Shown here: positions 14,875 through 24,171 of the stretch, piece by piece
How positions within the stretch are numbered: the stretch's first letter is position 1
Layout of the letters: each line of letters starts with the position of its first letter
NCBI GenBank assembly: GCA_019747705.1
Contig: JAIEQM010000160.1
Span: forward strand, 1 to 33,564
Direction: 5' to 3'
DNA: 33,564 nt
Source: Chitinophagaceae bacterium
GTDB lineage: Bacteria > Bacteroidota > Bacteroidia > Chitinophagales > Chitinophagaceae
Position numbers and translations under genes: made by a program
Notes under the pieces: generated by a model
What the model was told of the DNA's origin: nothing
The model's input: only the letters and a program-made list of their open reading frames with translations
Database searches by the model: none

Positions 14875-15239
14875 AGCAAGTAATTTATGATTGGGTACAA
14901 AAATAAAGGAATTGACATTGATAAAGCGGAGTGATTTTCACAGGATTTATCCACGATGTTCAACAAATTTGACGGCAATAGTTTGAAAGAAACGCCTGAA
15001 ATAATGCTGTATTGAAAATTATTTTACCGCCGCTAAAAGGGGGGCGCTGCAAATAAAGTTGAATACTGTTGATTCAGCACAAGAGTCAGGACGCTTAAGG
15101 TCTCGATGCCGACCAAAGCGTCGGCATGCAACGCCCATGCAGTTGAAAGCAGCACGTCAGTTGGCTACATAAAAATTCTCCTTCGTTAAAGCTACGGCGT
15201 ATGAAGAAAAAAACTATCTTCCACACTTAACTGCTTAGT
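14875..15239. other. Divergent control region between cphB and cphA
   Basis: This 365-base gap has no credible gene. It contains a -7 box toward cphB (minus, TATTTTTG, 14898-14905) and a perfect 8-bp hairpin (ATGCCGAC/GTCGGCAT, 15106-15127) without a T tract. A loosely palindromic stretch around 15179-15209 may be a decayed dispersed repeat. No clear TAnnTTTG promoter toward cphA was found. Confidence 0.45.
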
Positions 15240-17864
15240 ATGAAAATATTAGAGATCAAAGTACTTCGTGGGCCTAATTACTGGAGTGTGCGCCGCAACA
15301 AACTCATTCAGATGAAACTCGACCTGGAAGAGATGGAGCAACGGCCCACCAATCATATTCATGGTTTTCGTGAACGCCTGGAAAAAATGTTTCCAAGTAT
15401 GTACAGTCACCGGTGCAGTGTGGGGCAACCGGGCGGTTTTTTTCAGCGTGTGGATGAAGGCACATGGATGGGTCATGTAATTGAACATATTGCACTGGAG
15501 TTACAAACACTTGCGGGCATGGATACCGGTTTCGGACGCACCCGCACACCCGAAGGTGAAAAAGAAGGCGTGTATTATGTGGTATTCAGCTATATGGAAG
15601 AAGATGCAGGTGTGTATGCCGCAAAAGCAAGTGTGCATATTGCACAATCATTAGTTGATGGCGCCAGTTATGATGTAAAAGAAGACATTCAAAAATTAAG
15701 AGAGATACGTGAAGATACAAGGCTGGGGCCTTCTACAGGATGTATTGTAGATGAAGCAGCCAAACGGGGTATCCCTTATATCCGTTTAAACAAACAGAGT
15801 TTGGTGCAATTGGGGTATGGTGTGAACCAAAAACGTATTCGTGCAACTATCGCATCCACTACATCTAACATTGCTGTTGATATTGCATGCGATAAGGAAG
15901 AAACAAAAATGTTGCTGGAAGCTGCTGAAATTCCTGTGCCAAGAGGAACCGTGGTGCGTACCGAAGCAGGACTGGATGAAGCTATTGCCAAATTTAATTA
16001 TCCATTAGTGATAAAACCCATTGATGGTAATCATGGCAAAGGCAATACCACCAATATTACTACAAGAGAGCAGGCCCAAAAAGCATTTGAAGCTGCCCAA
16101 GCTTACAGCCGCAGTGTAATTGTTGAACGCTTTATTACAGGTTTCGATTTCAGATGTTTGGTCATCAACAATAAATTTATTTGTGCCGCCTTACGCACAC
16201 CTGCCAGTGTGGTGGGTGATGGTGAACACAATTTACAATGGCTGGTGGATGAAACGAATAAAGATCCACGCAGAGGTTATGGTCATGAAAAAGTATTAAC
16301 ACAAATTACCATTGACCAGTTTACACAAAAGATGCTGGATGATGCTAAAATTACCCTGGACTATATTCCCCGAAAAGGTGAACGTGTTTTATTAAAACCC
16401 ACCGCCAATCTTTCAACCGGCGGCACCAGTACAGATGTAACAGAAGAAGTACATCCAGCCAATATTTTTATGTTTGAACGTATTGCAAAAATTATTGGTT
16501 TGGATATCTGTGGTATTGATGTGATGGCAACAGATTTACGTTCTCCTGTTTCGGAAAATGGTGGCGCCATACTGGAAGTAAATGCTGCACCCGGCTTTCG
16601 TATGCATATTGAACCGGCTGAAGGTTTACCCCGCAATGTAGCCGAGCCGGTGGTGGATATGTTATTTCCTAAAGGAAGTGCCGGGCGTATTCCCATTATA
16701 GCCATTACTGGCACGAACGGAAAAACAACTACCACACGTTTAACTGCACATATTGCAAAGAGTGCAGGCAAGAAAGTGGGATATACTACCAGCGATGGTG
16801 TGTATATTCAAAATCAACTGATGATGCGTGGCGATTGTACAGGGCCTGTATCATCACAATTTGTACTGAAAGATCCCACCGTTGATTTTGCTGTGCTGGA
16901 ATGTGCAAGAGGCGGCATATTAAAAGCTGGCCTCGCATTTCAAAACAGTGAAGTGGCTGTTGTTACCAATGTAGCAGCAGACCATATTGGTTTGGGTGGC
17001 ATCAACACTGTTGAAGCCATGGCAAAAGTAAAAGCAGTGGTACCCGAAACTGTTTTTCCGCATGGCTTTGCCGTGCTGAATGCAGATGATGATTTGGTGT
17101 ACAAGATGAAGCATGATTTAAAATGCAAAATTGCTTTATTCAGTATGGATGAAAACAATCCACGCATTAAAGAACATGCCGCTGAAAACGGGTTGAGCTG
17201 TGTGTATGAAAACGGTTATGTTACTATTATGAAAGGCGCCTGGAAAATACGTGTGCTTCCTGCAAAAGATATTCCGCTTACGTATGAAGGCAAAGCTGTG
17301 CATAACATTAACAACTGTTTACCGGCGGTACTCAGCACGTATCTTTTCCGTGATATTACTATTGATGATATACGAACAGGTTTGCAAACATTTATACCCA
17401 GTGAAAGTTTAACTCCCGGGCGTTTGAACTTTTTTCATTTTAAAAACTTTACCATACTCGCCGATTTTGCACACAACCCGCATGGATTGAAATTGCTTTG
17501 TGATTTTGTGAGCAAGCTGGATTATAAAACACGGATCGGTGTTATCAGTGGTACCGGCGACAGGAGAGATGAAGACATCCGTGAACTGGGTGAAATAAGC
17601 GGCCGGTATTTTGATGAAATCATTATGCGTTGTGATAAAAATTTGCGTGGCAGAACAGCAGAAGAAATTATGGACTTGCTGGAAGAAGGCATACGCAAGG
17701 CAAATACTTCTGTTCCTGTAATAAAAATTGCCAGCGAAAATGAAGCGCTGGAATATATTTATGCCCACCCTAAACCGGGAGCGCTTTATACCATTATGTG
17801 TGATGTGGTAGCGGGCGCTATTGATAAAATAAAGGAATTAAAGGCAAGAGAGGAAAACGCTTAA
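15240..17864 (+). CDS. cphA: Cyanophycin synthetase
   Basis: An 874-residue protein, the usual size of CphA, which builds cyanophycin from Asp and Arg with ATP. The N-terminal domain (MKILEIKVLRGPNYW) is followed by an ATP-grasp domain at about 215-475 (VIKPIDGNHGKGNTTNI, GGAILEVNAAPGFRMH). The C-terminal part is a Mur-ligase-like domain with P-loop GTNGKTTT at residues 491-498, then ECARGGILKAGL, TNVAADHIG and DFAHNPHG. All domains look intact, so both the aspartate-adding and arginine-adding activities are expected. It is divergent from cphB, giving a compact make-and-break pair for nitrogen storage. Confidence 0.95.
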   Translation: MKILEIKVLRGPNYWSVRRNKLIQMKLDLEEMEQRPTNHIHGFRERLEKMFPSMYSHRCSVGQPGGFFQRVDEGTWMGHVIEHIALELQTLAGMDTGFGRTRTPEGEKEGVYYVVFSYMEEDAGVYAAKASVHIAQSLVDGASYDVKEDIQKLREIREDTRLGPSTGCIVDEAAKRGIPYIRLNKQSLVQLGYGVNQKRIRATIASTTSNIAVDIACDKEETKMLLEAAEIPVPRGTVVRTEAGLDEAIAKFNYPLVIKPIDGNHGKGNTTNITTREQAQKAFEAAQAYSRSVIVERFITGFDFRCLVINNKFICAALRTPASVVGDGEHNLQWLVDETNKDPRRGYGHEKVLTQITIDQFTQKMLDDAKITLDYIPRKGERVLLKPTANLSTGGTSTDVTEEVHPANIFMFERIAKIIGLDICGIDVMATDLRSPVSENGGAILEVNAAPGFRMHIEPAEGLPRNVAEPVVDMLFPKGSAGRIPIIAITGTNGKTTTTRLTAHIAKSAGKKVGYTTSDGVYIQNQLMMRGDCTGPVSSQFVLKDPTVDFAVLECARGGILKAGLAFQNSEVAVVTNVAADHIGLGGINTVEAMAKVKAVVPETVFPHGFAVLNADDDLVYKMKHDLKCKIALFSMDENNPRIKEHAAENGLSCVYENGYVTIMKGAWKIRVLPAKDIPLTYEGKAVHNINNCLPAVLSTYLFRDITIDDIRTGLQTFIPSESLTPGRLNFFHFKNFTILADFAHNPHGLKLLCDFVSKLDYKTRIGVISGTGDRRDEDIRELGEISGRYFDEIIMRCDKNLRGRTAEEIMDLLEEGIRKANTSVPVIKIASENEALEYIYAHPKPGALYTIMCDVVAGAIDKIKELKAREENA

Positions 17865-17896
17865 TAGTATCTGCAAAAAAAGAATACAAAAATCCT

Positions 17897-17928
17897 TTTG
17901 GCGCAAATAGTTGATTGCCCTATTTTTG
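17897..17928 (+). promoter_or_regulatory. Promoter for tRNA-Gln
   Basis: A -33 TTTG (17897-17900) and a -7 TATTTTTG (17921-17928) are separated by 20 bases, a full match to the Bacteroidota promoter. The -7 box ends 23 bases before the tRNA. Confidence 0.8.
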
Positions 17929-17951
17929 CAGCCCCGAAAGGGAAAACGGAT

Positions 17952-18022
17952 TGCCCGATAGTATAATGGTAGTACGACAGATTTTGGTTCTGTTTGTCTT
18001 GGTTCGAATCCAGGTCGGGCAA
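17952..18022 (+). tRNA. tRNA-Gln (anticodon TTG)
   Basis: A complete 71-nt cloverleaf. The acceptor is TGCCCGA/TCGGGCA with discriminator A, the anticodon stem ACAGA/TCTGT encloses TTTTGGT (anticodon TTG), and the T arm is CTTGG-TTCGAAT-CCAGG. The U-A first pair is typical of tRNA-Gln. CCA is not encoded. Confidence 0.96.
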
Positions 18023-18031
18023 CAATAAAAC

Positions 18032-18064
18032 AAAGCTGCTGATTCACAGGCAGCTTTTCCTTTT
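18032..18064 (+). terminator. Terminator after tRNA-Gln
   Basis: An 8-bp stem (AAAGCTGC at 18032-18039 with GCAGCTTT at 18050-18057) is followed by a T-rich tail. It starts ten bases after the tRNA and lies just before the barrel gene. Confidence 0.75.
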
Positions 18065-18084
18065 AAGAACCTAAATTCAAATTT

Positions 18085-18732
18085 ATGTTAAGGAAAGTAT
18101 TGTTTTCGTTTGCTGTGTCATTTATTTCTGTTTCTGTTTCAGCACAGATCCAATACATTATTGGAACAGGTTTAAACGCCTCCAATATACGTTCGGCTCA
18201 AATTGACAGTAATAAAACTGTGTTAGGCCCAACGTTTTCTTTTGCGGCCATCATACCTGTTGGCACCCTTCAGTTTAAACCTGAAGTACAATACAGCCAG
18301 CGTGGTTATGTAATTAAAACAGGGAATGTGGGCGGTAATATCAATTTTTCCAGCAAATTCAAACAGGTGATCAATTATATTGAAGTGCCCCTGGAAATAG
18401 TGTACCCGGTAAAAACAGGAAGCGGGCATTTTATGATTGCGGCCGGGCCGGTAATCGGGTTTGCGCTAAGCGGTAAAACAACAACCACCCTTACACTTGT
18501 TGGTAACAGGGATGAAAAAGTAAAAAATATTGATTTCGGAAGTGGCCCTGCACAATTAAAAAGTCTTGATTACGGCGGCCGCATCAACCTCATGTATGTT
18601 TTTAATGGAGGATTGCTGCTTAAGGCAGATTATAATTACGGCTTTAGTAACCTCAGCAATAACAATACTGAACAATATAATACCAGCATCGGTTTGGGCA
18701 TTGGTTATGTGTTTGGCAGTAAAAAGAAATAA
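18085..18732 (+). CDS. Small outer-membrane beta-barrel protein (PorT-like fold)
   Basis: A 215-residue exported protein with a signal peptide ending at VSVSAQ (about residue 21). The rest is alternating beta-strands with aromatic girdles, such as LQFKPEVQYSQRGYVI, QVINYIEVPLEIVYP and NTSIGLGIGYVFG at the C terminus. This matches the small eight-stranded barrel proteins common in Bacteroidota (outer membrane beta-barrel domain, PorT-like). The specific function is unknown. No promoter box was found between the tRNA-Gln terminator and the ATG, so expression may depend on readthrough. Confidence 0.75.
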   Translation: MLRKVLFSFAVSFISVSVSAQIQYIIGTGLNASNIRSAQIDSNKTVLGPTFSFAAIIPVGTLQFKPEVQYSQRGYVIKTGNVGGNINFSSKFKQVINYIEVPLEIVYPVKTGSGHFMIAAGPVIGFALSGKTTTTLTLVGNRDEKVKNIDFGSGPAQLKSLDYGGRINLMYVFNGGLLLKADYNYGFSNLSNNNTEQYNTSIGLGIGYVFGSKKK

Positions 18733-18765
18733 TTTACTGAAAGATAATTTAAACCTAACGCTTGC

Positions 18766-18785
18766 AACTCTCAGAGGAGTTTTAT
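18766..18785 (+). terminator. Weak terminator-like hairpin after the barrel gene
   Basis: A 5-bp stem (AACTC/GAGTT) with a six-base loop is followed by TTTAT. It is short and only suggestive. Confidence 0.3.
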
Positions 18786-18804
18786 ACCTTATCAAAAAAA
18801 AGTT

Positions 18805-19078
18805 ATGAAACTCCTTTCTCTTTTAGTGTTTGTTTGCATTGGCAGCAATTGTTTTTCCCAATGCAACAAATTCTTTTTCCTTCAAAATAACAAACCGGTT
18901 ACCATGCAAATGACCAATAACCGTGGCTAGGAAACCGGAAAGATTGTTTATAAAGTAAGCAATGTAACGGTGCCGGCTCCACTGTAAACCAGGAAAGATT
19001 TGACGCACAGGGCAAGAGTTTGGCCTTGTAAAATCAAGCAGTAAACAGGGCGATACGCAGATTGTAAGTATTGAATAA
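18805..19078 (+). pseudogene. Decayed gene for a small secreted protein (TapB/DUF3108-like)
   Basis: It starts ATG with a good signal peptide (MKLLSLLVFVCIGSNCFSQ) and continues NKFFFLQNNKPVTMQMTNN before an in-frame TAG at 18928. Beyond the stop the same frame reads ETGKIVYKVSNV. The sense then moves to a second frame (VNQERFDAQGKSLA) and a third (KQGDTQIVSIE and a stop at 19076). A secreted N terminus followed by 'YxLQNNK', 'VYKVSNV' and 'FDxxGKS' segments resembles small exported TapB/DUF3108-like proteins of Bacteroidota. One nonsense codon plus two frame changes, and a truncated end, indicate a pseudogene. Several independent assembly errors would be needed otherwise. Confidence 0.65.
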
Positions 19079-19097
19079 TACTGATGCTTAAAAATAT

Positions 19098-19847
19098 TTA
19101 ACCGGCAATCAGTTTCAAAAACTCATCTTTTTTTCTCCGGGCCACATCAATGGTTTCACCGGTTTGTAAAACCACCTGGCCTCCTTCGCCACGAATATAT
19201 TTTTTAATATAATTGAGGTTGATGAGATGCGAATTGTGCACACGGTAAAACCGGTAGGGCGCCAGCATATCTTCAAAATCTTTCAGCAGTTTGGTTACCA
19301 GCATGGTTTTGCCGTCACTTAAAAACAGTTTGGAATAATTGGAGCTCGATTCAATATGAATAATATTTTTAATAATAATAAATTCAAGCCCCTCACCTGT
19401 TGGTACTGCAATTTTATCTTCCTGGCTTTTTGATTCAGAAAGCGATTGCCGGAGTATATCAAGTTTTTCCCGGGTTGATGATGTACGTTCCTTTGCCAAA
19501 CGTTCTACTGCATTTTGCAAATCCTTAATGGCAATGGGTTTGGTTAAGTAATCAAAAGCGCTGATGCGGATAGCTTCCACCGCATAATGATTGTACGCAG
19601 TGGTGAAAATAATATCAAAATCATAACTGCCCAGTTCATCCAGCATTCTGAAACCGCTCATTCGTGGCATTTCAATATCCAGAAAAATTACATCCGGTTT
19701 GTGATGACGGATCAGCAGCAACGCTTCCTCGGGCTGCTGCGCTTCAGCTATTACTTTTACATCGGGACAAAACTCAATAAGTTTTTGTTTTAAGTTTTGC
19801 AGGCTGCTCAGCTCATCATCCACCAGTATTGCTTTTAGTTGTTCCAT
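19098..19847 (-). CDS. LytTR-family response regulator
   Basis: A 249-residue two-domain regulator. The receiver domain (1-120) keeps D10/D11, the phosphoacceptor D57 (VIFLDIEMPR), T82/T83 and K103 (YLTKPI). The C-terminal LytTR DNA-binding domain (about 145-247) shows IIHIESSSNYSKLFL, RVHNSHLINLNYI and the final beta-hairpin. The start lies two bases from the end of the histidine kinase gene stop (one base between them), so the two are almost certainly translated from one message. Target sites of LytTR proteins are paired direct repeats upstream of barrel or surface genes; none was recognised here. Confidence 0.92.
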   Translation of the reverse strand: MEQLKAILVDDELSSLQNLKQKLIEFCPDVKVIAEAQQPEEALLLIRHHKPDVIFLDIEMPRMSGFRMLDELGSYDFDIIFTTAYNHYAVEAIRISAFDYLTKPIAIKDLQNAVERLAKERTSSTREKLDILRQSLSESKSQEDKIAVPTGEGLEFIIIKNIIHIESSSNYSKLFLSDGKTMLVTKLLKDFEDMLAPYRFYRVHNSHLINLNYIKKYIRGEGGQVVLQTGETIDVARRKKDEFLKLIAG

Positions 19848-19848
19848 A

Positions 19849-21945
19849 TTACATTGCTTTTATGTTTATTTCCACTTTTGTTCCGGCGGGTTCGTTGTTT
19901 TCATCTGTTAAATCTGTAAAGCAAATAGCCCCTGCTGCTTGTTCTGTTTTATTAAAATGGGCAATCCTGTCTTCTGTAATTTGCAAACCAACACTTTTAT
20001 GTTTGGGTTTATTTTGCAAATTATACTCGGTTGACTGTTTACGCCCCACTCCATTATCCTGTATCGTGTATTTTATTTTTTCCCCTTCTAAAGCAGCTGT
20101 TACTGTTAATTGCAAATCTTCATGATTACTGTGGGCAACGCCGTGTACAATGGCATTTTCAAGGTAAGGCTGAATTAATAAAGAAGGCACCCGGTAATCT
20201 CCCTGCAGCAACTGCGGGTCAATATGCGTATGATAACTGAACTTGTTATTAAAACGGAGTTGTTCCAGCTCAACATACAGTTTCAGCACTTCCATATCTT
20301 TTGCCAGGGGCACCACATCATTCCGGCTGCTTTCTAAAATGCTGCGTATCAATTTTGAAAATTTGTTCAGATAATCACTCGCCTGCCTGCGGTCGTTTTG
20401 CATAATGAAATTTTCAATGCTGTTAAGACTGTTGAAAATAAAATGCGGGTTCATTTGCGAACGCAGCACCTGTGTTTGCAGCTCGGCTTTTATTTTTTCT
20501 GATTTTATTTTATTTTTTTGAATACGTTGATAGAAAATAATACCAAAAATGGTCAGCAGCATTAAAAACCCTGCCAGGTAAAAGAAAAGAGAGCGGCGGC
20601 TGTTCTGCAACTGCAGGGTTTTAATATCATTATCTTTTTTAAGCAGGGATATCTGCTGTTCTTTTTGCAGTGTTTGATAACTTATTTCCAAATCGGCCAT
20701 TTCCATTTTCGTTTTTTCATTGGTCATAGAATCTTTCTGCTGTATAAACCGGCCCTGGTAATAAAAGGCAGTTTTATAATCATTGAGTTTTTCATAAATA
20801 TTGGCGAGCCCCTGCAATCCCACAGTTATCAAAACTTCCTGTTTGTCTTCTTTGGCAATTTGTAAGCCCTTCAGCAAATTTTCTTTTGCCCCGCTGTAAT
20901 TGTGCAAAGAAGAATCAAGATTGGCAAGGCTATAGTATGTTTTGGTAAGGTTCCACCGGTCGCCATTTTCAGTTAATGCTGCTATATTTTTTTTAAGTAA
21001 ACTACCGGCAAGTTCATATTTTTTCTGGCCTGAATAAATATCACCCAGTACCGAATTAAGAACAACCTGCTGCCGTGTATCATTAGTTTTAATGGCCCTT
21101 TCCACTGCTATTTTGTGATAAATGAATGCTGAATCAAATTGCCCGAGGTTGGTATAATAAGTGGCAATGTTGGAAGCAGTTTGCATATAGGGCATATTTA
21201 CATCCGCCAGGTATTGCAGCCCTTCTTTTGCATACTGAATGGCTTTGACATCGTCCCCGGATTCATCATAGAGTTCTGCCATATTAGCTAATGCTAATCC
21301 AAGCCCCCGGAAGTTGCCATTTTTTCTATTGCCGTTAATGGCTAGCTGGTAATAACTGATGGCTGTTTTAAACATGCCAAAATACTCATATACAGATGCA
21401 ATATTTTGTGACAATGAAACTCTTTTGGGAGAGGATTCGGGCATTGTATCAATAAATGCTTTCAATGTATCTAAGTAAGCAAAGGAAGAATCTTTATTCC
21501 CCATTTCAGAATAACGTTCCATAATTTCTCTTATGGAAAAAACATTATACTTCCTGTTTCTGTCAGGAAAGTAAGGAGGTACTTTTTTATAATAGGCAAT
21601 GGCGCTGTCCGGCTTACCGTATTTATAAGTGAATGCCTTGCCAATAAAGAAATTAAAAATGCCCTTCATTGTATCTACATTGTTTCTTTGCGCCATTTGC
21701 AAACCCTGCCTCGCCCAATCAAGCACATAAGTAAGCTGGTCTTCATCAAGCGAATCGTTGATGGCTTTTACCAAAAAACGCATGCGGGCAGTATCGGTGG
21801 ATAAAGAATTGTATGCTGCCGGGAATGATATAACCGCCTGTGATATACAGTGAGAATTTATTGATATAATGAAAACAAAACACAGCATGGCTGAGCCTGC
21901 CTGCTGACTGATTTTCCGAAACCTGGTTTTCTTTTTTGTTTTCAC
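19849..21945 (-). CDS. TPR-containing sensor histidine kinase (LytS/YehU type)
   Basis: A 698-residue protein with a signal-like N terminus (about 1-36). A periplasmic stretch of tetratricopeptide repeats follows (about 60-430; AISYYQLAINGNRKNGN and similar units). One transmembrane helix lies at about 453-472, then a coiled linker. The His_kinase domain has H501 in SQMNPHFIFNSLNSIEN, the N box N597 (LENAIVHG) and the G box D630-x-G632-x-G634. All catalytic elements are present. It pairs with the LytTR regulator immediately downstream. The FN3/TANFOR surface cluster lies upstream in the same direction, with 57 bases to the FN3 gene and no obvious promoter between. That makes regulation or co-transcription of the cluster plausible but unproven. 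Confidence 0.9.
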   Translation of the reverse strand: MKTKKKTRFRKISQQAGSAMLCFVFIISINSHCISQAVISFPAAYNSLSTDTARMRFLVKAINDSLDEDQLTYVLDWARQGLQMAQRNNVDTMKGIFNFFIGKAFTYKYGKPDSAIAYYKKVPPYFPDRNRKYNVFSIREIMERYSEMGNKDSSFAYLDTLKAFIDTMPESSPKRVSLSQNIASVYEYFGMFKTAISYYQLAINGNRKNGNFRGLGLALANMAELYDESGDDVKAIQYAKEGLQYLADVNMPYMQTASNIATYYTNLGQFDSAFIYHKIAVERAIKTNDTRQQVVLNSVLGDIYSGQKKYELAGSLLKKNIAALTENGDRWNLTKTYYSLANLDSSLHNYSGAKENLLKGLQIAKEDKQEVLITVGLQGLANIYEKLNDYKTAFYYQGRFIQQKDSMTNEKTKMEMADLEISYQTLQKEQQISLLKKDNDIKTLQLQNSRRSLFFYLAGFLMLLTIFGIIFYQRIQKNKIKSEKIKAELQTQVLRSQMNPHFIFNSLNSIENFIMQNDRRQASDYLNKFSKLIRSILESSRNDVVPLAKDMEVLKLYVELEQLRFNNKFSYHTHIDPQLLQGDYRVPSLLIQPYLENAIVHGVAHSNHEDLQLTVTAALEGEKIKYTIQDNGVGRKQSTEYNLQNKPKHKSVGLQITEDRIAHFNKTEQAAGAICFTDLTDENNEPAGTKVEINIKAM

Positions 21946-22002
21946 TTTTATACTAAATTAAATACCCTGAATTTGAATTTTCTTTTGCAAAGAGCTGCAT
22001 TT

Positions 22003-24162
22003 TCATTTTGTTTCTGTAATAATAACTGTTGCCGGTTTGCTTAAAATACTTTGATTCCTTTCATCTTTAAAAATTGCCTGTATGGCATACTGAATAGTTG
22101 CTCCCTTTAGTGTATTTGTATAATCAATAAACGATTGTTCTGTACTTAATACTGATTGATACTTAGCTAAGGGCTCACCATTAACTGAACGATAAATTAC
22201 GAAAAAATATTCACCGCTTTGCCGGTACTGCCAGTTTAGTTTTACTGATTTTGTTTTTGAATCATATTCTGCCGTAAATGTTGTTATGGCCGGCTGCATT
22301 GGCAATGTTCTTATAATGGCATTTACAGAAAAGGATTTGGCCGAATGCAGGCTGTCTTCGTCAACCGCTTCTGCTGCATATTCATATTTCACCAGTGGTT
22401 TTGTTCCCGCATCTGTAAAATGGAAACCTCTCTTATCCGGCTCGTGTTTTCTTTTTTCTATTACCTGCCAGTCGTTCTTTGCATCTTTGCGGTAAATAAT
22501 ATATGCAACTGCATCATCGCTGGGGCTGTTGATGAAATCTATTTGCACACCTGCCGTATCAACATATACTTTTTCTGCAACGGGTGGTACCGGGGGAACA
22601 ATATCCGGTTTTTTTAATTGAATGGTTGCTGAAAATTCTGAATGGTTATTATTTTCATCCACTGCGGCAATTTTATACCAGATATTTTTAGTGAGCGTTC
22701 TTAATGTAATGGAGTCAATAAAATTAACAGCGCTGTCCGGCTCTGTAGTTACCTGGGTAAATACATGGTTGGCAGCATTTGCATAATACACTTTATACCC
22801 TTTAATATCTTCTTCACTATTTCTGTTCCAGCTTAAATAAACAAGGCCGTTTTTATCAATACGTCCTTTTAATCCTGTTGGAGCAACCGGTGGTGTATTA
22901 TCCGGCACCAAACCCATTGCCGGAACAGAAGAAGAAATATTATTAGCTGTATCAACGGCTACTACCATGTAAAAATTGCCGCCGTGTGCATAAGCGTTTT
23001 CGTCGGTAAATTCGGTTGCGGTAACGGGCAGCAGTTGTTTGTTCAATGTTTCATAAGGGCCGTTGATGGTTTTAGCCCTTGTAATGTAATACCCTTTACA
23101 ATCAGGTTCAATACTGTTTTTCTTCCATAACACTTTAATTTTTCTGTTGCTGATAAATTGAGGATTGAGCATATCCGCTGCAACAGGCGGCGTCATATCA
23201 CGGCCTGCTATCGTTACTGTGTTTGAATAACCACTTATCTCTGCAAAGGCATTCATACCACGTAACCTGTAAGAATAATTTTTATAATTCTGCGGGAGGC
23301 TGTCAATAAAAACATGTTCTGTTTGCAGCATAGCAAAAACTCTTGCCTTCGTACTGTCTTCTTTTAATAAAGCAGAATCGGGCCCTGATGTAATAAATGG
23401 TATTTTATTTAAGGCAGTAAAGTTTTTTCCATCCTCACTTCTTTCAATATAATACCCGCTCCAACTGTCTGCCCCATTTCTGTTCCAGTGCAGTTCGCCC
23501 ATACGGTCTGCAGCTACCGCTTCGGTTATTACAGGTACAGCATTGATGGTTGCGGGATTATTCGCTATCAGTACAATTCCCGTATCAATTACACCCTGTG
23601 TTGCCAATGCAGCAGGTACAATGCGGTAAATATAATTACCGCCTTTTTTTACCTGTTTATCAGTAAACCTTAATGCCGCAGCTACCGCCACATTGCCATC
23701 GTAGTCAGATGCCTGTAATGCAAAAGCATACCTGGTGTCTGTAACGTTCGCCCTGTCAACAATGCCGGGTTGCCCCTGCCTGATATTGGTTTCAAAATTT
23801 TTTCCATACAGGCATTGTGCCGCCACTGCTGCATTGGTGTTAGACGGGGCAAAACGGGCTTTAAATTTTTCAAGCGGATAGGGCTTTAGGGCATCAGTTG
23901 TTAGCCATTGTTTACGTGGATTATCTTTTTCGGTTAAATCAATCCTTTCAATTTTATACCCGATGATATTTAATTTATACCATGCCCATGATTTATCAGG
24001 AGCCCAGCGCAGTACAACAGAATCGCCATACGCTTTTGCGATTACCCTTATTTTAGCCTGTAATATTATTTTTTCCGGCTGCACTTTTTTTTGCGCTGAT
24101 GCAAAAGAGCACAAGCAAATAAAAAAAGGAAGCAAAATCGTTTTTATTATTTTTTTCATCAT
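22003..24162 (-). CDS. Exported protein with fibronectin type III repeats
   Basis: A 719-residue protein with a signal peptide (MMKKIIKTILLPFFICLCSF, cleavage near FASAQ). FN3-like modules are recognised by repeated W-x-x-N starts and Y-x-I-x-R strands. They lie at about 215-320, 327-420, 427-520, 530-620 and 630-715, separated by VPPV/TPPVAP linkers. The first 200 residues also look like a diverged FN3 unit with an insertion. No type IX C-terminal signal and no catalytic motif was seen. The gene follows the giant TANFOR-type gene by 9 bases, so the two are probably made together. A role as a binding or scaffold partner of that protein is an inference. Confidence 0.8.
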   Translation of the reverse strand: MMKKIIKTILLPFFICLCSFASAQKKVQPEKIILQAKIRVIAKAYGDSVVLRWAPDKSWAWYKLNIIGYKIERIDLTEKDNPRKQWLTTDALKPYPLEKFKARFAPSNTNAAVAAQCLYGKNFETNIRQGQPGIVDRANVTDTRYAFALQASDYDGNVAVAAALRFTDKQVKKGGNYIYRIVPAALATQGVIDTGIVLIANNPATINAVPVITEAVAADRMGELHWNRNGADSWSGYYIERSEDGKNFTALNKIPFITSGPDSALLKEDSTKARVFAMLQTEHVFIDSLPQNYKNYSYRLRGMNAFAEISGYSNTVTIAGRDMTPPVAADMLNPQFISNRKIKVLWKKNSIEPDCKGYYITRAKTINGPYETLNKQLLPVTATEFTDENAYAHGGNFYMVVAVDTANNISSSVPAMGLVPDNTPPVAPTGLKGRIDKNGLVYLSWNRNSEEDIKGYKVYYANAANHVFTQVTTEPDSAVNFIDSITLRTLTKNIWYKIAAVDENNNHSEFSATIQLKKPDIVPPVPPVAEKVYVDTAGVQIDFINSPSDDAVAYIIYRKDAKNDWQVIEKRKHEPDKRGFHFTDAGTKPLVKYEYAAEAVDEDSLHSAKSFSVNAIIRTLPMQPAITTFTAEYDSKTKSVKLNWQYRQSGEYFFVIYRSVNGEPLAKYQSVLSTEQSFIDYTNTLKGATIQYAIQAIFKDERNQSILSKPATVIITETK

Positions 24163-24171
24163 TACTGATTT

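Noticed and set aside
16361..16771. Minus-strand open frame of 136 residues inside cphA
   Set aside because: It overlaps conserved ATP-grasp and P-loop coding sequence on the other strand and has no family signature.
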